Source: Pictodentalium vernedei (Eukaryota; Mollusca; Scaphopoda; Dentaliida; Dentaliidae). From it: DNA of 64,000 nucleotides. The stretch's first letter is position 1. Each line of letters starts with the position of its first letter. Below, piece after piece: positions 1-10,423 of the stretch. The notes under the pieces are model-generated. The model was not told where the DNA came from. It saw only the letters and a list, made by a program, of their open reading frames with translations, and made no database searches. A program made the position numbers and the translations under genes. The stretch is taken from the NCBI GenBank assembly GCA_031216915.1, contig CM062297.1, positions 828,098,786-828,162,785 of the forward strand, read 5' to 3'.

Positions 1-882
1 AAAAATAAATGTCTCAATGTTTTATACAGTACTGTACAAAAAGTATTGCAGGTATGTGACAACAAAAATTTTGTAAACATAGCCATCCCACTCATTAGTA
101 GCGGGATATATGGTGTACCTAAACAGAAGTGTGCAGATGTTTATGTGAGAGTTTTACAAAACTTTACTCCTAAACAATTAAAAGAGATACACATTGTAGA
201 TGTGGACCCTGATATTATGATTTATATGAAAAATGCTTATGAAAATCAAACTATAAAAAAATCTTGTGATTATAATCAACCAGATAAGCAGGGTTGTATT
301 GAAATAAATCAACAGAAACAGGAAGTATTTGAATCAGGAAATAGGAATCCAAGAATAAGGAGCCAAGAGAAATCACTTGGGAAAAACCCAAAACAACAAA
401 ACAGGAAAAACCCAAGGGGAAGTAATTGGAAAAACCCATGTCCACAGGAAGTGAAACATTCTATGGAAACCAAGGGAAATAACTTAGTAAACAATGATGA
501 TTACCCAAATGGGGAACAACAGCAACAAAAACTTAGAAATTCTCAACCGGAAACAGTACCCATAAATTATGGGGCTGCTTCTTTGAATAGTGTCTTGGTG
601 AACATCAAAGGACAACGAGTACGTGCCTTATTAGATACAGGGGCACAGACAAGTTGTATTAGTACAAAATTTTGGAAAAATCTTAAACACTGACCGAAAT
701 TAGTTGGTGATAAAAATTCTTTGCCTCGCATTGCGGGTATTACTGGGAATGACACTCTCCCTTGAGGAAAAGTTAGACTTGAATTTTATATTCAAGGAAT
801 TTATCAGGTGCATGAGTTCTTAGTAATAAATGAATTGAATCGAAGTATGTTATTAGGAATGGATTGGATAAGGGGCAATTGA
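1..882 (+). pseudogene. Gag-Pol segment: macro domain, basic linker, aspartic protease (partial, three in-frame TGA)
   Basis: The frame is open from base 1, so the gene starts upstream. Bases 10-260 encode the second half of a macro domain. A polar linker rich in Lys, Asn and Gln follows (about 265-560). The retropepsin then begins with LLDTGAQTSC, with the catalytic Asp codon at 634-636, and continues to the LLGMDW motif near 850-866, typical of the C-terminal part of retroviral-type proteases. TGA codons interrupt the same frame at 691-693, 763-765 and 880-882, with recognisable protease sequence on both sides of each. No CCHC zinc knuckle is visible in this part. The protease would mature Gag-Pol. 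The protease is certain from motifs; the linker has no recognised function. Confidence 0.8.
10..260 (+). other. Macro domain (C-terminal half) fused upstream of the retroelement protease
   Basis: The translation has the macro-domain signature: a hydrophobic strand followed by IAIPLISSGIYGVP, matching the conserved loop (A-P-x-I-S-S/T-G-I-x-G-x-P) that cradles the ADP-ribose phosphates. An alanine/valine helix follows, then LKEIHIVDVDPD, the last strand as in PARP9/PARP14-type macro domains, and a closing helix. Known family members bind or hydrolyse ADP-ribose on proteins; RNA-virus macro domains reverse host ADP-ribosylation. The N-terminal half, including the Asn used by hydrolases, lies before base 1, so binding versus hydrolysis cannot be judged. 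Sharing a frame with the DTG protease about 125 codons downstream makes it part of the polyprotein and not a neighbouring gene. Confidence 0.8.
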
Positions 883-909
883 GTTAATTTATATTGTGAA
901 TTTCATAAA

Positions 910-3900
910 TTGAGATTAGATGGTCACTATGTACCCATTGTTCAAGATATACAGGTGAGTTGTCTTACTCGACTGATCAATCAGATGGAACTTAAACCAC
1001 AGTCCACTTGTTTGTGTACAGCAAAAGCTTCCGGTGTAAAATCTGTCTTTGACACAAAATACTTAGGACATCATGGACTGACAAAAGGTCACGTGGCTGA
1101 ACAGCCTGGCCTCTTGGTTAGTAACAGTATAGTCACTAATGGAATTGAAACCATACCTGTACTGTTGGTGAACAGTACCAACAAACATTACACATTAAAA
1201 AGGGGATGTTTGATTGGAAAACTTGAGCCAATAGAACAGGAAGAAAAAGTCTTAGAAATTAATCAGATCTTAACTCAAAATACACCTGAAGACCAGATCA
1301 CAGATGCTGACATACAGGTGCCTGAAGACATACGGCACCTGTTGATGCCAGTCATCAATAATAATAAAGACTTGTTTGCAAAAACTGATAAAGAATTAAC
1401 CCAGACAGATACAGTTAAGATGAGCATTGACACAGGGGATGCGCCACCAATAAAAAGTAGAGCATATAGAGTTCCATTACTTAAGAGAAAAATTATGGAC
1501 GAAGCACTTGAAGAAATGCTTCAATTCGGAATTATCCGAAGATCAAATAGTGCATGGAGTTTTCCATGCCTGCTCGTGGACAAGAAAGACGACTCAAAAT
1601 GCTTCTGCGTTGATTTCCGCAAGCTCAATGAAGTCACGAAAGTTACGAACTGGCCGCTTCCATTGATTGACGACATCTTTACTTTATTGAATGGATGTCA
1701 ATACTTCACCACCCTTGACATGAAGTCAGGTTACTGGCAAGTCAAGATGGATGAAGAAGACAGACCTAAAACGGCCTTTGTTTGCCATAAGGGCCTTTAT
1801 GAGTTCAATGTGATGGCCTTTGGACTCGTTAATGCGCCCTCGGTGTATCAATCCCTCATGACAAGCATCTTGGAAGGTCTAGAGGATTTTTCTCAGGCCT
1901 ACCTTGACGATATTTTGATTTTCAGCCGTGACATAAAATCTCATATTGACCACATTAAACAAGTATTTGGTCGACTAAGAAAACATAAGTTGAAGCTAAA
2001 AGCTAAGAAGTGTTCCTTCTTTCAATCTGAAACATCCTATCTTGGTTTTGTAATTAGTAAAGATGGAATTAAACCTGAGACTTCGAAGGTCGAGGTCATT
2101 CGAAAATTAAGTCCGCCGAAAACGGTAACGGAAGTGAGATCTTTTATGGGCATGACTTCATACTACCGTAGATTTATTCCTCAGTTCAGCAAAATTGCTC
2201 AACGACTCTTAGAGCTGACAAAGAAATATGCAAGATTTCATTGGCGTGATACACATCAAAAAGCCTTTCAAGGGTTGAAAGATCGTTTAACTCAAGTTGT
2301 TCATTTGTCATATCCAAATCCCAGAAAGCCTTACGTGCTTTACACAGATGCCAGTGGCCGCTGTGTCAGAGCGGTTTTGGCACAACCATGTGATGACGAA
2401 ACAGGTCAACTACCTGGAGTACCTGATGAAAAACCCATTGTCTTCCTGTCTCATAAATTGGGTGAAACCCAACAGAAATGGTCGACATTTGAGAAAGAAG
2501 CTTTCGCTATCTCATATGCTTGGATAAATTCAATAACTACCTACAGGGAGCAGAGTTTGTTATTAAGACAGACCACGCCCCCTTGCAGTATTTGTTGAAA
2601 AGTCCGCAAAACAATGCCAAAGTACAATGCTGGGCATTGAAGATAGCGAGCTACAATTGTAAGATTGAATATTTACCAGGTAGAAAGAATACATGTGCTG
2701 ACCTACTTTATAGTTTACCTGAGGGAATTGCAAATGCTGACCCCGGGTACGAGATGGATAATGTGGAAAATCAGAAAGCATTACAAATTGGAATTATAAA
2801 TAGTAACAAAATTGATCCTCAAAGATATGTACATGTCATCACAGATGAACCTCAGGTTCCGCCCGAACCACAAGCAATTAATTACAAAGATTTGGACATG
2901 AAGGTAGAGCAACAGAAAGATGAAAAGATTGTAGAAATCATTAAGAAGTATCAAGGTAACAATACCCCTGCACACATTAGTAGTAGATATCTCATGATTG
3001 ATGGAGTGTTATATTACATTAGTACAGTTGACGATAACCCGCGGGTACATTTGTGCATACCCGAACAATTACATGCAGATGTGTTGAAACAATACCATGA
3101 TGAATTAGGTCACCTTGGCATAGACAAAGTATACAATAATATCAGTAGAAAATATTATTGGAAAGATTTATATAAACATATTTATAAACATGTAGAAAAT
3201 TGTCTTGTGTGTCGAGCTCGTAACACCAGAGCTCACACTTTGCCATTGCAAGAGACTGATAGACCTCCATACCCCATTGCTAAAATAGCATTGGATATGA
3301 GTGGTCCACACCCTGAGAATTTATCAGGAAACAAATACATTGTGACCTTCATAGATATTTATTCTGGCTGGCCTGAAGCGTTTCCAGTGCCTGATAAAAA
3401 GGCGGAAACAATTGCTAACTTGATAATAGATCAAATTTTTCCAAGATTTGGATGTCCTTTGGAAATATTAACAGACAATGGATCTGAAAATGTAAATGCA
3501 GTGATGAAATATTTAACTGATTATTTCAAGATACATCATGTAACCACTTCCTACTTCCATCCACAATCTAATGGGAAGGTAGAGAGGCTACATAGAACGC
3601 TGAATGACATCTTATCAAAACTAGCTCGAGAAGAATTAGAAACATGTGATTTATTCCTAAACCAAGCTATGGCAGCCATCAGGTTTAATGGCAACGAATC
3701 TTCTGGATTCTCTCCATTTTATCTGGTGTATGGCAGAGATGTGGTTTTACCACTCGACAACATACTTAAACCTCGAGAAAAATATGTAGGTGAAGAACCT
3801 CATAAGATAGCCATTCAGGAACAACATAAAGCATTCAGAAAACAACAAGCTGCACAAAAGAAACGAGTATTAAAGCAACAAAGATTGCATGATATTACAG

Positions 3901-4349
3901 CAAAGGATATCACCTTTGATGTCGGTGATCCTGTCTTATACTCCTCAGGTAAATCTAAAGGAAAATTAGAATCGAAATGGGACTACCCATTTCGAGTCAT
4001 TGAGAGAACAGGTCCAGTGAGTTACAAGATACAAGATCAATTAACTCGCAGAATAATTAAATGTCATGGAGAAAGACTTAGTAAAGTGCCTCAAGAATGG
4101 GAGGTGCCTCAACCTGTCCAACCTGTTAGAGCGCGACGAATGCAACGTTATGCTGCCCCATCAGAACAGTCGACTACTGAAGACAGTAGCAGTAGTGACA
4201 GTGATGAAGGTGACGATATGCAAGGGATTCAAGAAAAACACCCCTTAACGTCATTCATTAAGAATAAAAGACAAAGACGAGAACATTCTTCTTCAGAAGA
4301 AGATGGTGTTCCATTAGCAGAATTAAGACAACAAGTACAACAGGTATGA
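910..4349 (+). pseudogene. pol: Gypsy Pol: reverse transcriptase, RNase H, integrase (one frameshift)
   Basis: The first frame (910-about 2520) carries the RT: LDMKSGYWQV, the FGLVNAPSVYQ region and the catalytic YLDD at 1900-1911, then RNase H from YTDAS at about 2341. A one-base loss near 2520 moves the RNase H tail (KTDHAPLQYLL) and everything after it into another frame. The integrase has an HHCC zinc module (His codons 3096 and 3111, Cys codons 3201 and 3210) and a DDE core with Asp 3294, Asp 3474 and Glu 3582, i.e. D-D(35)E. A GPY/F-type module (WDYPFRVIERTGPVSYKI) lies near 3978-4030, followed by an acidic Ser-rich tail. All catalytic residues I can check are present, so loss of function would come from the frameshift and stop codons. 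No chromodomain was seen. Confidence 0.93.
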
Positions 4350-4655
4350 GATTACAAGAAACGTATGAAAGAGCTACAAGCTCCTTCAGCCGATCGACAA
4401 CCCTCGCGGTTCATTTCTGACGGTCGAAATGATCGATTAAATGATTCAACTATGGAAGTTGATCAATTGCAAATAACTGAAGAAAAAGGCCAAAGTAGTG
4501 AGCCTCAACCAAAACAACCAAGTAAAGATATAACTGAGATGATCTCTTGCATACAAGCTGTGTTAAGAGATCATAATAAGATTAAAGAACCAGGTGAGAA
4601 ATTAGAATTAGGAGCGGTTATGATACCTCCTACTACCTGGAGTACTAGTGATTAA
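4350..4655 (+). CDS. Probable C-terminal extension of Pol after an in-frame TGA
   Basis: The integrase frame is closed by TGA at 4347-4349 but stays open in the same phase to TAA at 4653-4655, giving about 100 further codons with the same polar, Gln/Glu-rich composition. An in-frame ATG occurs at 4365. Because all the other in-frame breaks in this copy are TGA, I read this as the original end of Pol and not a separate gene. A small independent ORF from the ATG is the alternative. No domain is recognised. Confidence 0.5.
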   Translation, partial: DYKKRMKELQAPSADRQPSRFISDGRNDRLNDSTMEVDQLQITEEKGQSSEPQPKQPSKDITEMISCIQAVLRDHNKIKEPGEKLELGAVMIPPTTWSTSD

Positions 4656-4948
4656 ATGTTACCCCAAAACTAATGATAACTATACGTAACACATAATGGC
4701 AGATGCCTCTCCTTAAGTTTGAGAGAGACGAGAGAAAGTGTAAAATGAGTAACAAAATTGTATTGAGTTATGATTTGTTCGGAACGAAACTATAAGTGAG
4801 ATCTTGTCAGCCTCGCGAACTGACTAAGACTCTCTTGTAGTTGGATTAACCTTCTGACCTTTTACACCCGGGAAGTGAATCGTCAGAGTGAAAGTAATTG
4901 CATTGCGTATTACTCATTGCGCCAACTCTTGCTTCCTTTCTCATTGTA
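4656..4948 (+). promoter_or_regulatory. pol-env spacer ending in a splice-acceptor-like site
   Basis: About 290 bases without a convincing frame separate Pol from Env. It ends in a pyrimidine-rich stretch followed by AG (about 4929-4949), eight bases before the Env ATG at 4957. Errantivirus env is made from a spliced subgenomic RNA, so this is the expected place for an acceptor. The matching donor would be near the 5' LTR, outside the window. Confidence 0.45.
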
Positions 4949-4956
4949 GGAGCAAG

Positions 4957-7250
4957 ATGTTGCATTGGATGTTATTAGTTGGTCTTTTGACTACAATAAT
5001 AGATGGACATACTATTATTAGAAACAATGTGATTTTTAAGAAAGTGAAAGAAGTAAATATGGTAATTAGTGATTGGAGTACAATGTTTGTTTATGAGCTC
5101 CAACCTTTTATACAATATGTGCGCAGACTTGATCGAAGTATGAGATATACCAATGGTTTGTATTCCGCTACAACCACAGCTTTCGACAAACTTTTGTAGA
5201 AATAAATGGTGAAAACTCTACTCTTGCCGTTGCATTAAGATCGATCATAACGGATATACACCAGGAGATCAGATACCTAGATAATCGTGCTACATGAGTA
5301 CAAAAGGATCTGAACGATTACCGCAGATTACATGGACATACAATCATCTCATCTCAGAAGAAACGAGGTTTGTTTGACTTTGTAGGTGAAGGATTGAGTT
5401 TTCTCTTCGGAACTGTATCTCAGTCAGATTTAAATGGGATAGCAGATAATTTAAGACGTCTAAGTACCAATCAAGCAATGATTCAACATATTCAAAAACA
5501 AAGTTTAACCTTCATTAAGATGAATCATGAAGCGATTCTGAAAAATAGAGAATTTATGTTAAATATATCGCGCGAATTGATGTTATTTCAAGGTCGAGTA
5601 AATCAAGTAGTTCAGAATGATGAAGATCGAATACTATATCTTGAACATTTCACTCATGCTTATCATCAGCTTGAGTTTGTAATGAGTCGATTGGAATCAA
5701 TGATAATTGCTGCAGAAACCACTCTGCGGGGATTACATGATCAAATGGATATCCTAGCCGATAAGAAGTTATCACCGAAAATAGTGGATCCTTCACTATT
5801 GACCTCAGTACTAATGAGTATTAAAGTTCAATTAGATGATAAGTCAATGTTGCCGCTAGATCTGACGACAGAATTATGGCAATATTATCATTTGCTTACG
5901 ACGACTGCCATTTATGACGACGATAAACTGGTGATCTTTATGAAGATCCCCTTACGTAATTCGAACTTACAATTCGAAGTGTTCAAGGTGCAGGCTTTGC
6001 CTGTACCCTTTGTCAATGTAACCAAGAATACATCGCGAGTCGTAAATAAATTAGTAGCAATATATACTCTTGAATCTGACATATTAATTATTAATAAAGA
6101 AAGGACGAAGTATGTCCCAGAAATAGGACATGACCAATGTGTAGATAACAATAAGTTGTTTTGTCCTTTAGTAGGTGCCGTACGAACGATACATACGACT
6201 TGTCATCGTATGTTAATTATTAATAAAAAAAGGACGAAGTATGTCCCAGAAATAGGACATGACCAATGTGTAGATAACAATAAGTTGTTTTGTCCTTTAG
6301 TAGGTGCCGTACGAACGATACATACGACGACAAGTTGTATGTTAGCCTTGTTTCTAAACATGAAATCAGAGATTCCGAACTTATGTCAAACGGAAGTTTG
6401 ATTGAATATTGACCTCCTGTTCAGTACAAGAATCGATGAAGGAATGTGGTACATCACGACAGATGTCCCACTACGATTCTCAATTATGTGTCCGAAACGA
6501 AGAAATCCGAAACCGAAACGGATTCTTCCGCCAATTGGAATTTTGGAATTAAAACCGTTATGTATGGCATCGAGCGGTCAGTTAATGTTACCGAGTTATT
6601 TCCATAAGAGGGATAATTCTACTTTTCGGATTGTTACAAAGACGGTGTTACCAAATTTCTCGTTGTTACAACAACAGATGTGGAAACCTGTCATAGAGAG
6701 AGTGAACATATCAACGTTTATGATACCGAAGGAAATAGAACACTTAGATGACTTACCCATGGATGACTTAATTCATGAACTTGACTTGCTAAATTTACAA
6801 ATGACGGAATCATTTGAAAGCCCAAAGTGGGCTTATGCTCTCGCGACTGTTGCATTAATAATAGGATTATATCTGCTTTGGAAGTGCTATCGAACCGATA
6901 GACACAAACAGATATACAAGTGGTTAAGAAACCGTAAAAGTAAACCGACTTTTTCTGCTGCTGATGATAGTGAAATGTCTAATTTTGCATTTGCTGATGA
7001 TGAAATCTATACTAGTATGGGACCTAGACCACAGCCTTCAGCTCCTGCTAATCCAACTGGAGCACAACAACAACAACCACAACAACCTCCTAAGAGTATT
7101 AGAGACATGATGAGAAAAGCTGTTCAAAACTTTAGACCTTCTTCTCAACCTAATAGGAAATCAATATATCCCTGTGTACAACATGATGTGGATTCTGCCA
7201 ATGTCCACATAACTATGTTCGATATAGACAAAGAAACTGAACAACAGTAG
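4957..7250 (+). pseudogene. env: Envelope fusion protein, errantivirus / baculovirus F-like (frameshift and two TGA)
   Basis: ATG 4957 opens a signal peptide (MLHWMLLVGLLTTIIDG). A frameshift in a T-run near 5190 and a TGA near 5294 interrupt the first subunit. A furin-like site QKKR at 5355-5366 is followed at once by GLFDFVGEGLSFLFGT, which matches the fusion peptide of baculovirus F and insect errantivirus Env. The fusion subunit continues through a heptad-like helical region. It contains a 129-bp duplication and TGA at 6399-6401, then reaches one membrane segment (about 6829-6885, ALATVALIIGLYLLW) and a roughly 110-residue cytoplasmic tail with a Gln/Pro-rich stretch, ending at TAG 7248-7250. 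Env would mount a class I-like fusion protein on particles. The family call is strong. Confidence 0.85.
6084..6341 (+). repeat. 129-bp in-frame tandem duplication inside env
   Basis: Bases 6084-6212 are repeated at 6213-6341 with only a few differences. The period is 129 bp, so each unit is 43 codons and the frame is kept. The unit starts LIINK and carries two cysteines and the motif NNKLFCPLVGAV. In a disulfide-bonded ectodomain, two extra cysteines would be a substantial change. It is either a replication slip in this copy or a family feature. Confidence 0.9.
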
Positions 7251-7258
7251 TTCACACA

Positions 7259-7275
7259 CTGTGTTTTTGTTTCAG
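7259..7275 (+). promoter_or_regulatory. Splice-acceptor-like site before first accessory gene
   Basis: A T-rich tract ending TTTCAG lies 14 bases before the ATG at 7290, only a few bases beyond the env stop. Its placement mirrors the site before env and suggests that the accessory genes are read from spliced subgenomic RNAs. Confidence 0.4.
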
Positions 7276-7289
7276 TAATCAGTGTACAA

Positions 7290-8045
7290 ATGGCAGAATC
7301 TGATTCTAGTGTTGACAGTGGGATCGATGATTTCCCTGATTACCAGAATTATTATAATGATCATGACAATTTATATGATGATGAAACTTCAAGTACAGTT
7401 AGTACTGGAACTGACAGTAATAGTACCGTTTCACGAGAACTTTTCCAAGACACTCATTCATCTAGTATGGACGTAAATATAAATAGCAATTCATCTGATA
7501 ATTTTGTATCAATGTTGGCATCAATAGAAGCATCACCCTCACCTTCTATAGCATCTTCCGACCTTTTGTCGACCCGTCCAAGTAGTGTTCAAACTCCTAC
7601 TGATTCTATTTTACTATATTCACCTGAACGACTTCAACGACTTCCACCTTATTCGCCTACGGATACCGTGGAAACGTTAGTTCTTCCTTCAAGATTACCT
7701 GTTAGAACCCATGATGCAATTATTCATTGAGACCCCGAGAACCAAGATGGACTCGGTGGGTTTGTTTATGATATTACAATGAGATCACATACTTCTTCCA
7801 GTATGACCACACCCACAAGTGATTCTATGCCTAGTGATTCTGCCACTGTTCTGGACTCTGATGCAGCAGAGTCTGGTATCAGTGTGATACAAAACGAACT
7901 AGCGCGAGCTGATCTCGGTTTAGAAGTACACACTCCTCCTTTAAGTGATGTAGAAGCAAGACAAGTTACTCCATTACCCACTAATGTTGTCTCGCAACCT
8001 ATAATCGATATTCGACCGAGACCGTGGGAGTGGGCAAGGTACTAG
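7290..8045 (+). pseudogene. Accessory frame A: acidic Ser/Thr/Asp-rich protein of unknown function
   Basis: ATG 7290 opens a strongly acidic, Ser/Thr-rich frame. TGA at 7728-7730 interrupts it, and the same frame then runs on with the same composition (repeated S-D-S motifs) to TAG 8043-8045. It has no cysteine clusters, membrane segment or recognised domain; low complexity suggests disorder, possibly phosphorylated. It begins 40 bp after the env stop behind a splice-acceptor-like site. The real C terminus may continue in the frame at 8024-8263 after a frameshift near 8030. I do not recognise a family; acidic transactivator-like or adaptor roles would be guesses. Confidence 0.5.
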
Positions 8046-8664
8046 TTTTTCGGGACACACTTTGCCCGTTGGCCTCTCCTCATGACTTTGCTCGAGAAAT
8101 CATACGACCCAATACATATGAACAAGATTTTATGAGAGATACAGATCTCTTGGGCATTGAGGATGAATTTGGATGTCAATATTTTGATTTTGATTTGAAT
8201 ATACTATATATAGAGGTTGAGCGAGAGTTAATATATTATTATGACAATGCTATTGATACTTAACTTTTGCAAATAGGTCTAGATATTTAGTGATATACAA
8301 TTGCCCTGATTTACAATATCCAAAAATCGACGAGCAGGGTGAGATAAGTGAACCTCTGCGGTATTATAGTCACCGGGTGGCTACTACCAGCAGTGTACAT
8401 CATAGATTTCACATGCCAAGAAATGTAGCAGAGTTTACTCCCTTCTGTGCAAGATATCGTGACTATAGTCGTCGAAAACGGGCACGATATCACTCAGATG
8501 AACGACCTAGGAGTTTTCAACCCTTTGTTGTCTATCGACAGTACCACCCAGATTATGTTGGACATTTCACAGGGTCAACGTTTGACTACCGAACAGGCCC
8601 AAATACTGTGTATCGGCATTACCAGTTGCCAACACGAAATGAAAACCTTCAGAGTGAAGATTGA
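8024..8664 (+). pseudogene. Accessory frame(s) B: unknown, Tyr/Arg-rich, probably one broken gene
   Basis: Two frames abut: 8024-8263 (Asp/Tyr/Ile-rich, ending IYYYDNAIDT) and 8266-8664 (Tyr/Arg/His-rich, no ATG at its start, ending NLQSED at TGA 8662-8664). Neither has a signal peptide, metal-binding motif or family I recognise. A CAAATAG sequence at the junction could be a splice acceptor, so the second frame may be an exon of its own; otherwise a frameshift links them. Composition unlike random frames and position within the accessory cassette support coding. An (ATT)n run follows the stop. Confidence 0.4.
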
Positions 8665-9150
8665 GAAATGCATTATTATTATTATTATTATTATAAGCAG
8701 AAACAAGCAGAAAAGTCTAATCAGACTAATATATGTACATACGATTTTCATGAATCTGGTTTCCCAGTTTATGTATAACCCTTGATTGGAAACCTGATAC
8801 ATGCCGATCACGGGTCGTCTGTGTTTGTCTTGATTATTAGTCAAAATTCTTACAAGGAGTTAGTAATTCTGTTATATGTTATAACAGTGTAACAGTTTAT
8901 TATAAATTCGGAGTTCCTGGAGTGTATTAGATAAGTTACACACAGGACTCCAATAATCTGGGCATACAAATTTGAAAGTTGGTGGAAAGAGCATTGATTG
9001 AGTGCACCAAGTTGCAGACGAACCCAGGGGAGCGTATTATCAAGTGTAAATTTTAGTGTAATATAACGTAATTCTATTTCCATATAGTGGTTTCTTTTGT
9101 TTTGGATATTAGTCTTATATTTTATTTTATTGATTACTTTGCTTGTTGGA
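8665..9150 (+). other. Noncoding spacer with (ATT)n and acceptor-like pyrimidine tract
   Basis: Bases 8671-8696 are an (ATT)n microsatellite. The rest shows no convincing frame. Near its end (9088-9110) a T-rich tract ends in TATTAG, about 40 bases before the ATG used by the next gene. A very similar TTTCTTTTGTTTT tract lies ahead of the second paralogue near 10442, which fits a shared duplicated leader. Confidence 0.4.
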
Positions 9151-10118
9151 ATGGCTTCAGTAAATACATTAGAGTTTGAGGAATTCGCGGAGGAGCAGGC
9201 GATGTTTCATTCGCATAGACGCGAAGCCTTCCAGATGCAGTTTCTACTTGTAATGACTTCTGTTTATTTTTTCCGAAGGATTTATGGAGACGTCGCCGCC
9301 TAAGGTTCATTCGATTATGGGACACGAGACATTATAATCCTGCCACTGGTCAAACGGAGATAATGCAACATCAACTTTGCTATCGTTTTTATCTCTCGGA
9401 GGAAAGAAAAGTAATATTTCCTCATCTTCTGTACCTCCCGGAGTTACCAAGAGTAGTTGAACCCCATGAGGTCACTGGTCCCGGTCCTGACGAGGTCATT
9501 CATTATTTCAATGACCCCTGTTGGAATGGCTGATATTATGACCATCGACAAAATCAGTTGGATGCCGAACTGGACCTGATAGCCGATCCTGGTTTGGTTC
9601 GACCGTTCAGGAGTCATGAGATCTTCCCTGGTAGTACATATCCCACTAGTGAAGATGCTGATGATTCATATGGATTCTATCAGCACCAAATGCAACCTGC
9701 ACGATTCTTTCCTCCTGGTAACGTACTGATAACTTATGATTTGGAGAAACAACAAAAACAATATCGTCTCCTTCGTGAAGCTTTAATCCGACATGAAGGA
9801 AGACGATTACAATGCTTTAGTCTTCGAAATCAAATTATCAGATATAATGAGATGACAGAGGTACAGACTCATTATAAGGGTCTTGGAGACCCTTGCTGTA
9901 TTTGTTTAATGGACATTTCTAAAACTTGGCAGGATTTATTCGTGTGTGGTCAATGTAAACAGCAAATCCACTACTCCTGTGGTATTGCATGGGCCAGGTC
10001 AAAAGCAGGTGCCCATGAGCAAGCTGCTTGCCTGCACTGCCGTGCACCCATGAGGTGGGGCATTGGTAACGAGCCGAAGCTTCCCGTACCACCTGAAATG
10101 GACCCTCATGTGTTTTAA
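9151..10118 (+). pseudogene. Accessory protein C1: N-terminal membrane segments plus C-terminal C4HC3 zinc finger
   Basis: ATG 9151 is preferred over the upstream open frame. A hydrophobic stretch (FLLVMTSVYFF) falls near 9240-9272, just before a frameshift in the 9240-9290 interval. The continuing frame passes TGA 9531-9533 and runs to TAA 10116-10118. The C terminus has C-x2-C-x13-C-x2-C-x4-H-x2-C-x16-C-x2-C (about 9894-10050): a C4HC3 finger of RING-variant or PHD-like type, including an HxxCxxxW-like helix as in E3 ligases. It aligns along its length with the next gene (WD..., ...PH..., WN...YYD.R), so the two are tandem paralogues. The TGA falls where the paralogue has its R-T pair, fitting a CGA to TGA change. 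A membrane-anchored E3-like role is inference. Confidence 0.65.
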
Positions 10119-10423
10119 TTACAGAATTTGTTAATTACAGAAGTTGAGAAGGCGACTCCCAACAGCTGCGCGCCGTCGGGCACTGTTGTCATCTTTGGAC
10201 GTCCTCATATATAATTTTCTTATTTCTCAAGCAAAGATTGTACTCCAAGTAAACGAAAAAGTTATTTTTATAATTACATAGTGACATTCTAAACGTGACT
10301 CCTAGTTTCGTCACTATCGACAACAGAATAAAAACTAACGAAGAACCGTTAACGGGGAAAGTAGAATTGTTCATACGGCACAGCTGTAAAATAGTGTAAT
10401 ATAGTTTTTGGGATTTTCAATTA
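10119..10423 (+). other. Spacer between the two paralogous zinc-finger genes
   Basis: About 300 bases with no convincing frame. It includes a short GC-rich hairpin-prone stretch near 10160-10185, then AT-rich sequence. It probably holds the leader and acceptor of the second paralogue. Confidence 0.35.

Noticed and set aside
691..9533. A reassigned genetic code with TGA as a sense codon
   Set aside because: Frameshifts and missing parts show that the copy is decayed, and one TGA aligns where its paralogue encodes arginine; CpG decay is simpler.
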